From contig NC_135562.1 of NCBI RefSeq assembly GCF_964340395.1, positions 14,803,796 through 14,867,795 of the forward strand: a DNA stretch of 64,000 nucleotides, written 5' to 3'. Below, one piece after another: positions 51,401-61,812 of this stretch. Made by a program: the position numbers and the translations under genes. The notes under the pieces were generated by a model. The model saw nothing but the letters and a program-made list of their open reading frames with translations, was not told where the DNA came from and searched no databases. How positions within the stretch are numbered: the first letter of the stretch is position 1; each line of letters starts with the position of its first letter. Source of the DNA: Glandiceps talaboti (Eukaryota; Hemichordata; Enteropneusta; Spengelidae).

Positions 51401-51500
51401 TATACACAACACAATGGTTACTAATCTACGGTGCAAATGACTTCGTAATGATGTGTTTTAGAGGTAACAAAAACAATAACACACACCGTTATATGTTCCA
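48414..51500. other. Gene-free stretch, nothing recognised
   Basis: AT-rich sequence with a short C-rich block near 50430-50452. A minus-strand frame of 77 codons at 49244-49477 has no recognisable motif and no good splice context. Confidence 0.4.
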
Positions 51501-51549
51501 TGGTAAATAGGGCCGATAGAGAACATTAATCGATCGGGGGTTACGTGGT

Positions 51550-52412
51550 CTAAAAAGGTTTCGTTATACCCTTTAGTTCAAGCATACTTAACAACGATCG
51601 ATTTATTCTAATTGCAGGAGTCAGCCGAGTTGTACGCCACCCTGAGGCAGGTCTCATCGTGTCTGTGTGTCGATCGTTGTTTTGAGTTGGCCTACACCAC
51701 AACAGCCCGGTGAGGCATGCGTTGCCAACACGGTTAACCATGACGTTGGTCTTGGCTCGAAATGGAAACCTCGGAGTAGTTTAACCAACGACTATGGAAT
51801 GTGTGTGATGACATTTTCAGTACGTCAACTTGGACAGTGAACCCTCTCTTTAGGAACCGTTAAAGAAACTATTGAAGTGTGTGCACACACCGGTGAAGTA
51901 CATTCATATTGTTAGTAGACTACCAAGGCGACCGATAGCACTGACAAATACCCCAAGAGGTCGATTGTCGCTAACCACCGGAACAACCTTTCTCAAGTGC
52001 CAGATAATTTATATTGAACCTCATCGTTGGACATTTATCGATGCGAACACGACAAACTTGGTAGAAATTTACCAGCGGACTGGGATTAAAACAGTACCGG
52101 TAAACAAGCCGTCGCTGAGACGAGAGAGCTCGATCGATATCTGCGGGCTAAAGTCTGAATATGCCTTTGAGCTAAGTGGGACTTACAACTTCTTTTTCTG
52201 TCTACCAGAACACTAGAAGTCTGTGCCAACTTCAGGAGACGTTGTATTGTTCTGAAAAGGATTAAGAACCGGGGAAAATAAACCGATTTTGTAGTCATCT
52301 TTCGAAAGTTTTCATGAAGGTCGTGTGTGAATATTGTGATTGACGTTCTAGTTGTTCGTTCGGAAGTACAGAATCAACAGGTGGTTTTAGACTACAGGAA
52401 GAAACTCAAAAT
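51550..52412 (+). other. Probable 5' flank/leader of the 501-residue gene
   Basis: GC and CpG content rise before the ORF. A frame at 51872-52216 begins only with TTG and shows no domain, so I treat it as leader. Acceptor-like TGGTTTTAG|ACTACAG (about 52390) allows an intron in the 5' UTR. Confidence 0.3.
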
Positions 52413-53918
52413 ATGTCAGCCATGAAAGGCAAGTCGAAATCAGACAAATATATCGTTCGAGTGGACGTGGCGACCTCGCCAGGTCCTCCGAGGCGACCCC
52501 GTAGCCGACTTAGTATGGCGTCGTCCGATGGTTCCGTTATTAACCAAATACAGGATATCGAGTCGCAGTTCCAATTTGAACTAGGCAAAAATTTCTTCGA
52601 CCGTGCTGTACAAAAAGCACAGCGAAATATCAGACCACATTCAGCGTCAACTATCAGGTCTGCAGTACCTAGTATATCATCTCAATTAAGCTCAGCACAC
52701 GGTCACAAATATCGAATTCCTTCATTGTCGAAGGGCTATAAAAGTACGGACAAAACACCGATCGATGACTTTCTGGTTCAATCGGACGATAATGGGGTAA
52801 GATTTGAAGAATACATCGTGAATGGGTACCTGGACCCAGCCGCTGTTGAGAGAAAGAGGGCGTTAGAAAGAGAGCTTGCCGAAGAGAAAGAATTGTTGGA
52901 AAATCAAGTGAAAAATTCGTCACAAGAATTATTGTTTGATGAGGAATTTGCGAGTGAATTACTGAGTGAATTAAATGTAGACCAAGTTGATTTTACCGAA
53001 GGAACCTTTAATGATATTGTTGCTGGGGAGCTGAACGATTCAAGACTTGACGCCGTGAACGGTGAGAATCTGACGGACGGTCAACTTGGAAACCAGGAGC
53101 ATGGAGGCGATAGCAAGGTAACTGTTGAAGTAAAGGGTGATGACATGGTTAATGAATCTAGTCAGCCCGAAGGAAAATCACAAGAAGTTCGTGACAATGA
53201 AAATGTGTTGGAAAGTCAACAGAGCGAATCGGGGGTACTTAAAAGTGATGACAAGACAACAAACACCGATATTAAAAGTGAACAAACGACATTAACTCCG
53301 GAGCAAACCAATAAAATTGAAGACATTAAACAGGACGATAAGACTGACAACAAAGACGTCCTTGAAACCCGAGGAGAATCACTAGAGATTGACACCGCTA
53401 GTGTTGGGAAAAAGTCTACAAAAAGTGCGAAGTCTAGATCAGGTAAAAAAGCCAAGAGTGGGGACAAGAAAGTTACTTTTAATGAAGAACCCGAAGTTAA
53501 GAGAATGACACCTCGATCAGCGAAAAGTCCTAAGGGTAAAAAGGGGCGCGTTTCACCGACGGGTAAGAAGGGTGGGAAAACGCCTAAAGGTTCCGATAAG
53601 AAAGGAAAGAAAAAGGGCGGCAAAAACAAAACCCCAACTCCCCCACCCGAACCGTCAGAAACAGAAAGCCAACAAGAACAGAAACCTGAGGAAAAGCCTC
53701 CCGGGGAGGGTGAAGGTGCCAAGGGTACTGACCCTGAACCAGAAAATAAAGACGGTGAAACAACTCCGGAGGAACCGAAGGAACCAGAGAAAATTATCCT
53801 GGATGAACCTCCACGTTACTGTCTTGCATCAGAGTATAAATCGAAAGAACAAATGGTTCGTGAATGGTTGCATAGTTGTAGTAGTAACGCCGCCATTAGA
53901 ACACATCCAATCCTATGA
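52413..53918 (+). CDS. Single-exon lysine/glutamate-rich protein with PP1-type motif (501 aa)
   Basis: An uninterrupted 501-codon frame with ATG at 52413 and a second ATG three codons on. I do not recognise the family. Residues 1-36 are basic (PPRRPRSRLS). A conserved-looking block runs through about 40-140 (KNFFDRAVQKAQ, YRIPSLSKGYK, DDFLVQSDDNGVRFEEYIV). A short charged helix follows at 145-167 (RKRALERELAEEKELLENQ), then an acidic, serine/threonine-rich linker at 170-330. A lysine-rich region lies at 331-406 with KKVTF (352-356), the RVxF-type docking motif for protein phosphatase 1, and several SP/TP sites (MTPR, KSPKGKK, VSPTGKK, KTPKGS). A PEE-rich spacer leads to a C-terminal block (RYCLASEYKSKEQMVREWL, 468-486). 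Intracellular, no signal peptide. A PP1-binding or chromatin-associated role is inference only. Confidence 0.75.
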   Translation: MSAMKGKSKSDKYIVRVDVATSPGPPRRPRSRLSMASSDGSVINQIQDIESQFQFELGKNFFDRAVQKAQRNIRPHSASTIRSAVPSISSQLSSAHGHKYRIPSLSKGYKSTDKTPIDDFLVQSDDNGVRFEEYIVNGYLDPAAVERKRALERELAEEKELLENQVKNSSQELLFDEEFASELLSELNVDQVDFTEGTFNDIVAGELNDSRLDAVNGENLTDGQLGNQEHGGDSKVTVEVKGDDMVNESSQPEGKSQEVRDNENVLESQQSESGVLKSDDKTTNTDIKSEQTTLTPEQTNKIEDIKQDDKTDNKDVLETRGESLEIDTASVGKKSTKSAKSRSGKKAKSGDKKVTFNEEPEVKRMTPRSAKSPKGKKGRVSPTGKKGGKTPKGSDKKGKKKGGKNKTPTPPPEPSETESQQEQKPEEKPPGEGEGAKGTDPEPENKDGETTPEEPKEPEKIILDEPPRYCLASEYKSKEQMVREWLHSCSSNAAIRTHPIL

Positions 53919-54799
53919 CCTTAAGAAAAAAAAAACATTTCGCCGCCATCTTGGATTTTTATGTATATAATTTTAGCAAACTTAGACGCTAAAATATCAA
54001 ATATTTTCAAAAATTACGAGATTATCCATGACTACAAACAAATTTGTCCATAACACAGCAATCAAGTCACTAAAATTCACAAAAGAAACTACTCTAGGTC
54101 TGTATAAATCTTTGGTATCGTTTACATTTTTGTTCTAATTCGTCTGCCAAGTTTTTTTATGGTGTGCACGTGCTTATTGAACAGTACTCAAACTTTAGTC
54201 GAAAATATTAATGTAATCGTACCTGCAAAGATTCTGTCCAACAAACTCGTGATACAACTGTTTTGCATGTATCTTGATATTTTAAGTCATAAAACAGCGC
54301 ATGGTCTTTATTTTTTGTTTGTTTTTGTTTTCTTTGAATATATATATACGAGACAGCAGGGTAGTAGTTTTATTTGGTAATAGCAGTACATACTATCGAT
54401 CCGTCCGTCCAGAAATGGTTACCATATATTTAGTAATATTTCAAAATCAAACATTTTTTTTTTGAAATTACAAACTGAATTAAAGTATAGCTTATAAGTG
54501 TATATTTTGTAGCGTGTCCATTTTTTTGTAACGTTTCCCTGTCATTTTATATTATCCAGTTCATTTATTTCCTGTTCAATTTCCAATTCCCTTTCATTTA
54601 TGTCGACGAGAAAGATGCATCAATGACTCTCAGTTCTTATTAGTCTGGCTACTGCAATGTTTAAAATGGTTTTCACGCTAATTTGTTTTCTTATGATTTT
54701 CGCGGTCAATTTAATTCTCCTCTTTGCAATGCTTTGATTTCATTTTGAATTTATACTTCAACGACCAATTATGTTATCCCTTTTGAATGTTTGACATGC

Positions 54800-54870
<71 letters not shown>

Positions 54871-54900
54871 TGTATGTATGTATGTATGTATGTATGTATG

Positions 54901-54931
<31 letters not shown>

Positions 54932-56286
54932 TAATGTATGTATGTAAAAATTTAAATAATACTCGTATTTCCGATATCATGCCATAAATTCTATTCGACG
55001 TATCTTTATTTATTCCATTATTTATCAATATACATAACTTTATTATATTATCTCGAAATGCACACGTTTCTACTTTATCATAATGTCACTACTCCTCTAG
55101 GTTCAAGAGTTGCGTTTACCCAAACCTTATACGATAAATGTGTTATCCGGAAAGGAACCTTCAGTGTGTTAAATATTCGTGAAGGTGGATTCTGTATTTG
55201 AAACAGGCTAGGCTGCTAAGGTGCGTGCGCATCACGTGGGAAATTCAAGTACACGTTTCGTACTGATTTACCTAAAAAAAAACTATTAAAAAAAAAAACA
55301 CTCGGAAATTTGCTGTTTTTTCCTTCACGCAATGCATTATTATTCATTTCTTATTTCTTTATTTACGTAAAACTCCGTGCATATTTAGTCAACTTTAAAA
55401 AAACGGAAACGCAATAGTTATCATCAACATAGTGTGTCGACAAAACCCGTTGAATGTATAGGGTAATCAAAGACCCATATCGGAATTCTGGTCCAGCTCG
55501 CGGTGAACGTATCGATGCCACCGTTAATTATCACATATCTTGTTTAACTAACAAATACACTTTCGTTTCCATCACCCGTATCAACAAAATATGCCAGTGT
55601 TTGACCACAGCAAACTAAGTAATCGGTTCTGACGTAAAATTACGTACTTTTAACGTTTGTCATCTGGTGTCGTTAGCAAAAAACATGATAAAAAAATGTC
55701 AACAAATTTGAACTTTTGTTTAGTAATACGTGTGCCAACTCAATTAAGGAAATTGAACACGGGTGAGATCTGGTTACTATGGCAACTCGAAATAAATACG
55801 GTATCACCTGTACAGCTATGTCACCAGGTCAATTCTCTCCGACTAGGCTCAGTGTCGTTTATTTATTTATCTTCGCAGACGACATTGTGAGAGAAAGTGA
55901 GAGTTGGGTGTTAAATTTTTATTTGGTGTTCTTTAGTCGCTGTTCTGCTTGGTTGAAGACCAATGGAGTTTAGGTTCACCGAGGACAGTTACCCTCAGAC
56001 TGTTTAAATCTTTGATTCATACTTGAAATATTTATTTTTGCTTTCTTTTATTTATCGATTAAACCTCGCTTGTTATTACCTTCGCATTGGTTCAATTTAT
56101 TGTCAATGGTAAATTTGTTTACTCGTAAATTTGAACTATGAAAGACAATTACTTTCAATTTGCTATACTTTCAAATTTATGGCCGCGTTGTACAAGAGTT
56201 GACGATGATGTTGGTAACGTACATATTTTTGCGCCAAAAAAAAATAATTGTTACTGCTGCTTTAACGGTTACTTGTTTTCTAGCTA
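53919..56286. other. 3' flank and gene-free stretch; (TA)n-(TGTA)n at 54803-54948
   Basis: After the stop at 53916-53918 I see no coding signal. A compound microsatellite, (TA)n (about 54803-54867) then (TGTA)n (about 54868-54929), is prominent. Nothing further is recognised. Confidence 0.6.
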
Positions 56287-56682
<396 letters not shown>

Positions 56683-56689
56683 TAGCATT

Positions 56690-57763
56690 TACCAGACTGA
56701 GTTTATTATTTCACATACTTCCAATGTATCGGTCTACTTGTATTTGGTTTAGATAACGTTAACTATACTGCCATACCTACAACCACCCGACACGTTCACC
56801 CCGATCCTGGAACGAACGTACGTACGCTGCCATATTATACCGCTTAATAATGCTTGAAAATCGATACAAAGAAATCACCATGGGCAAGCAGAGTTTGTTT
56901 CACAAATAAACGTCGACCTTGTACCTTCACATTCCCGTAAAACTACATTTATATGAGACAATGAAAGGCAACCTATATTCATTTTATACAAATTGGAACA
57001 CGACATAAAAACTAACGACTATGGAACAGTTCTTTTGTACAACCTAACCCAAGTATATGGTTAATACAACGTACATATATTATGTTAGTTTAACAACAGA
57101 AGAAGGCTAGGCTTTTGTTGATAAGGTCTTTCTTTGCAACATTAAATCGATGCCTTTACAAGGCTCTGTTATTGTTGATTCAACAGTGTTTCACGATATC
57201 GATCGTGTTTGCCACGTTCTTTGCGACTATTCCTGACTGGATCGATCATATAATTGGTATTTGTGTGTGCCTATACAATCCGCTGGTTTGCATATACCTG
57301 TACAATTTACTCTCATAAAGGGACTTGACACAAATCACATGGGGGTGAGGGGGGGGGTAGTGTTTCGGGGCACGGTCGCCATTTTGTGTGCTATGATATT
57401 TTTTATCATAACGATAGTGGAAGGGGAGTCCGTAATGTTGTGCAATGCCTTGAGGAGGGTCACACGCTAGCCTTGCGATCTGAAAAACACACCCCTCCCT
57501 GTAATTTATGTCCACTCCCTCAAGGGTAATTCTTTTCTTCTCCAGTTAACCTTCATCTCGAGTTTAAAGTGATCATATGAACGAGATTGGATTTATTTTG
57601 GATAAAATACTAATTTTACTTTTAAAAAAAGTGTCAAGTAATTTTGCCTTGTTTCCGAGTCGTTGACTTGGAAATCGATCAGTCATAAGGGGAAATATTG
57701 CACAAAACTTAAGAAAAATATAGCCTAGACCATACACCATTTGAAGACATCTGTTTTCACGCT
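56690..57763. other. Gene-free stretch, nothing recognised
   Basis: AT-rich sequence with a poly(G) run near 57349-57357. No supportable gene. Confidence 0.4.
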
Positions 57764-58141
57764 GAGCATTAGACTCTCTCACAGCCCTCGGAGCTTCACT
57801 TTACTAAAATTAAAGCTAAACGAATTATTTTGTATGTACCGATACCAGCTATATATAACCGTACTCGAATAGCCTTGTACTGTGCGCCCTCATCGACCAG
57901 GAGAGGGATAACCATTCGTTGACGTGTGAATGCGACGCTTCGCGAAAACACGGAGCGTCGCAGTCACACGTCAAGGAATAGTTATCGAATAGTGGTCGAT
58001 GAGGGCGCACAGTACAAGGTTATTCTGCATTTGAGTACGGTCATGGAGTACGTTGTGTTATCGGTAAATACAAAATAACTCGTTTAGCTTTAATTTTACA
58101 GTAATGCGAAGCTCCGAGGGCTGTGAGAGAGGCTATCTGAG
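57764..58141. mobile_element. Large foldback element, about 378 bp, nearly all palindrome
   Basis: The left arm (57764-57942) and right arm (57951-58141) pair through CTCTCTCACAGCCCTCGGAG, AAAATTAAAGCTAAACGA, TTATTTTGTAT, CCTTGTACTGTGCGCCCTC, GACGTGTGA and GCGACGCT. Only about 8 bases remain as a loop. Non-coding. Mismatches and small gaps are spread evenly, as in an ageing foldback. Confidence 0.8.
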
Positions 58142-58261
58142 TATAGTAGACCACATAGAACAGGAATGGGGAGGATTCTAATATTGTACTCGTGTACTCA
58201 TCACTCCCACTGTGCATTGGGAAGAGCGCCATCAATGTTTTGGATGTGAGTAGTACAGCTC

Positions 58262-58455
58262 ACAACCTTTCGACTATATATTCCTACCTGTAAGGAAAAA
58301 CATATTAATTAGATATTATCATTCTTTATATTGCCGCCCTGGATTGCCGTTTTCTTAGGAAAATATCGTACGAATCCTGCTGCTACAAATGTATCAATCT
58401 CTATGCCAACAATTTTTTTCCTTACACTGGTAGGGATATATAGTCAAAAGGTTGT
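58262..58455. mobile_element. MITE, 194 bp, with about 40-bp terminal inverted repeats
   Basis: The left end (58262-58300; ACAACCTTTCGACTATATAT...GTAAGGAAAAA) is matched by the inverse of the right end (about 58414-58455). The short interior is non-coding. I could not fix a target-site duplication. Confidence 0.75.
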
Positions 58456-58856
58456 TATATTTAGTCTATAAACCAGGAAAACAATAAACTATGAGATATT
58501 ACACACCCCTGTGTTTTTTTTATAGTAGGAAAAAGACTTTGTATTAGTTTGCAAAAAGTGTTAAAAGTACAAGCTTTGTCGGACACTGTCATTTGTGGTT
58601 TTTTGAATAAGCACTCCATAAATCACTTTTCTTCCCTTGACATGTTTCACTCACTGCAAGTTTTCTCATGCACCTGACAGGTGGAAATTAAGTAAATTTT
58701 GACGTAATCAGTTTTTTAACAAAATTAAATAATGAAATTAATCAATACATACCTCAGACTACTCAATTTGTCAACTAACCACCAACCAAACAGCTATTAC
58801 CAAACAACACTGTAAATCCATTCATCCACCAGGCTTAGTTAGTCATGTTTACGAAA

Positions 58857-58978
58857 ACAGACAAACAAACAAACAAACAAACAAACAAACAAATAAACAA
58901 ATAAACAAACAAACACACAAACAGGCAGACATACATACATACATACATACATACATACATACATACATACATACATAC
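58857..58978. repeat. (AAAC)n and (CATA)n microsatellite
   Basis: About 58857-58922 ACAA/AAAC units, then CATA units to 58978. Confidence 0.95.
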
Positions 58979-59186
58979 TTGTACTCCGGGTGGGCTGTGA
59001 CCAGGAAGAACGATTAGACACAGACAATCATAACAACAACATGGCCCGTGAATGTTACTGAACTGATAAGACTTGGTTCACTCGCTAATAAATGTAAACA
59101 TGACCGCAGAGGGTATTTAGAAGGTGAAACGAAACCACGGTTTCTTACTTGTCTGTGACAAAATATACGTAAGTCTAAATAGTATC

Positions 59187-59486
59187 ATGACAGGGAGAAA
59201 GCGACGGTTTGCTGTTATGACATCTGAGGACATAAATGAGAAATTGAAGGCAAGTGTACCGAAAAATACACAGAAAAATACTACTTGGGCATGCAAAGTT
59301 TGGAATAGTTGGGCCGAGGAGAGGAATGAAGACAGACTGGACTGTCCTATACCGTTTGTCAACGAGTTACCGACAATTACAGACAAAGAGCTGACCAAAT
59401 GGCTCATACAGTTTGTGGTGGAGGCAAGAAGAACGGACGGTTTACCTTACCCAGGGGAAATGAATGTTGACATGTTTCAATGTTGA
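59187..59486 (+). CDS. Truncated QRICH1/ZMYM/KIAA1958-type (DUF3504, Crypton-derived) N-terminal fragment, 99 aa
   Basis: The ATG at 59187 opens MTGRKRRFAVMTSEDINEKL. KNTQKNTTWACKVWNSWAEE and LTKWLIQFVVEARRTDGLPY follow. The pattern 'K.T...TW....W..W...R' then 'L..WL..FV.E.R..DG.PYP' is what I recognise from the N-terminal part of the DUF3504 region in ZMYM2/3/4, QRICH1 and KIAA1958, genes reported to descend from Crypton transposons. The homology ends at PYPGE. Seven unrelated codons and a stop follow, and the expected continuation is not visible. It may be a real first exon whose donor I cannot place, or a truncated copy or pseudogene. The next 500 bp hold a hairpin and a microsatellite, so insertion damage is plausible. 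Confidence 0.5.
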   Translation: MTGRKRRFAVMTSEDINEKLKASVPKNTQKNTTWACKVWNSWAEERNEDRLDCPIPFVNELPTITDKELTKWLIQFVVEARRTDGLPYPGEMNVDMFQC

Positions 59487-59609
59487 CACGGCGTCTATCA
59501 ATGTTATCGGCTTTAGGCGTCGGTCTTCTTATCGGAAATCAAAACACAGACGCTGGGTGTATGAGTTCTTCCTGGAAAGAATATGTCACCACAAATGAAG
59601 TTCCCGGGG

Positions 59610-59687
59610 TACAAGATAAATGCCATCCGGGCAATACACGCCTCCTGCGTCGGCGTGTATTTACCCGGACGGCATTTATTACTTGTA
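59610..59687. repeat. 78-bp near-perfect hairpin followed by (CATA)n
   Basis: TACAAG...ATAAATGCC..CCGGG...AATACACGCC at the left is mirrored at the right, leaving a loop of about 9 bases (TCCTGCGTC). A (CATA)n run starts within two bases of the right end (about 59688-59719). It may be a tiny foldback MITE. Confidence 0.75.
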
Positions 59688-60024
59688 TACATACATACAT
59701 ACATACATACATACATACTTATACGTCACCTGTCACCAATCTCGCATTCTGATTGGTCGAGAGCCCTGCAGATACACAGGCGTATTTTTCACCAACAGCC
59801 GTATTTTTGCTTGTTGTATCACGTGATCACTGCACGTCCCCTTCTAAACAAATCTAGCAGACAACTAGAAATACAGCTATAACCAGCATTTCCAATGCAA
59901 AATTTGTTGTCAACCGAACAAAATATCACCGTTGTATAAATTGTAACAAGTCTTTGAACTGTACTTTTCATGTTACAGGGAAAAAGCCAAACATTTCACA
60001 CAGAACGGTACGAAAGCCTATTAG

Positions 60025-60085
60025 AACTTCACACTTCACACTTCGTACTTCGCACTTCGCACTTCACACTTCTTACTTCTAACTT
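60025..60085 (+). repeat. CACTTC minisatellite, left subterminal block
   Basis: Units of 7-10 bp such as ACTTCACACTTCG begin 16 bp inside the left terminal inverted repeat. Confidence 0.85.
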
Positions 60086-60127
60086 TATTTGCACGCAATG
60101 CATCATGGGCATTGCATTAATGTCAAA

Positions 60128-61812
60128 ATGGCGTCATCATCCATGGCAACAGAGCCAGAGCTCGAGCTTCAACAGGTAAGTTCAGTTCTTACTTCATTAG
60201 AAAACCATGTTATCGTAATATGTAAACGATTAACAGATACTTAAACCAGAATAGCGTGACTAGCTGTTTGCATGTCCCCAGATGAGAAATCGAGTAACTT
60301 TAATCATAGTTCCACACCACACGGACATTTTTGGTGTGACCAGTGATCGAGAGTCAGACGAACGGAAGTGATTTGGTAGTTATCAGAGTAATACTAGGTG
60401 TACTGTACTGTTCTGTGCTGAACTTTGAACAGTATTCTACTTCGTGGTTGTCCTACTTTGATATCATTTTGCAAAGAGAAAACATTATCATCTTGAAATG
60501 GAGGATGTACAGATTTTAAGACCATTGATTATCTCATCTTGTGTCTGCCTTGACGTATGACGTACATGAGTTGTAGCATTCGTTGCGTCACATTTACGCG
60601 ATATAACACTTTTTTATAGTATTGCTGGTGATGTGATTTGTGTATCAGAATATTTTGCCACTCGTCAAAGCAGAGTATTTAATGTTTGACTCGGGAACGG
60701 CACAGTTTGTTTGGTAATTATGATGTGTGAGATAGTTTGACTCTGCTTAGGATATATACTATCTAATGTATGCTATGTAATGATAACAGAGTAGTTTTGA
60801 AAAGTTTGCATTAAATCAGGATGGATTTACACCTGATACTTCAAAATTTGAACTTTACAATTCACAGTTCATTCTTCATACTTCACACTTCCCACTTCAT
60901 ACTTCCCACTTCCCACTTCACACTTGCTACTTCATACTTCACACTTCCTACTTCACACTTCACACTTCACACTTCTCACTTCCCACTTCATACTTCAGAC
61001 TTCACATAGGTTGTATCCATCACATGTTCAGATATACTAACTTGTCCCCTATTTATTTGCCTGTTTTACTCAATAGATTTATGCAATTTAATTCTCCTGT
61101 TCACACTTGTAGTCAAACTCAGTTCAACCTTAGTCATCTTCATACTATAAATAATACCACGAGAATTATGCATATTGAATTCTCATCTGTTTTTTGTTGG
61201 TGTGCTTATTCAACAGTCCTTGACTCATCAACTGGTGCACGAAAGAAAGTTCCATGTACCAAAATCCAAGAAGGATGGTTGCATGCTGAAAGTGGCCAAG
61301 GATATAAACAAGTGCGCATGAAAGATGGAGGTGGCACGAGATGTATTCAGTTAAATCCAATGGAGTCTATAACCGTGGAACAAATTAAAGCAGAGTCACT
61401 GAAACTATTTTGTAGAGGGATTGAGAAGTATGGGAAAATAGAAGAAATGAAAATGCAAATTGGCAACTTTGCAAGAGAAGTAATAGAACAGTTTACAAAC
61501 TTAAAAGGTGAAGCATGTGATTATCAAGAGTATTTAAGATGTCACGGTTTGTTTCCGAGTAAGTGTAAACTATACCTAATGACCAGTTATCAGGAAAATG
61601 AGGATGAAATGGATGAAACTGCTCCAAAGGATGACAATAGTAACCATTCAGTGAAAGTTAGTGAAGTGATGGATAGTGAAATGGCACCAAAGGATGACAA
61701 TAGTAACCATTCAGTGAATGTTAGTGAAGTGATGGATAGTGAAATGGCAACACATGGTGAGAGTCAACCATTTGGCAGTGGTAGCCATGACAAAAAAATC
61801 ACCAGAGCCTAG
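60128..61812 (+). CDS. 'GGGTR'-motif protein inside the TIR unit (start and splicing partly unresolved)
   Basis: The main coding block is 61217-61812 (197 residues), after an acceptor TATTCAACAG. It includes RKKVPCTKIQEGWLHAE, YKQVRMKDGGGTR, a helical segment (VEQIKAESLKLFCRG), SKCKLYLMT and an acidic C-terminus with a perfect-frame 21-residue tandem duplication (APKDDNSNHSV...DSEM). The DGGGTR...LF...L.LYL pattern recalls an N-terminal module of large, multi-copy invertebrate and fish proteins, possibly ubiquitin-like in fold; this is a recollection and not proven. A likely first exon is 60128-60175 (MASSSMATEPELELQQ, donor CAG|GTAAGT), but its phase (0) does not fit the acceptor at 61217 (needs phase 1). 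An unseen exon or a different acceptor must therefore exist. Poly(A) signals are AATAAA at 62268-62273 and 62929-62934. Confidence 0.5.
60846..61008 (+). repeat. CACTTC minisatellite, internal block
   Basis: About 160 bp of TTCACACTTCCCACTTCATA-type units in the same orientation as the left subterminal block, between the putative first exon and the main coding block. Frames rich in HTSHF are artefacts. Confidence 0.9.

Noticed and set aside
51872-52216. 114-codon ORF upstream of the 501-residue gene
   Set aside because: It starts only with TTG, has no family signature and lies in the likely leader of the next gene.
53216-53722. 168-codon minus-strand ORF
   Set aside because: It is the antisense shadow of the 501-residue gene, rich in leucine, phenylalanine and proline as expected opposite lysine/glutamate codons.
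60821-61009. ORF of repeated HTSHF residues
   Set aside because: It is a reading of the CACTTC minisatellite.
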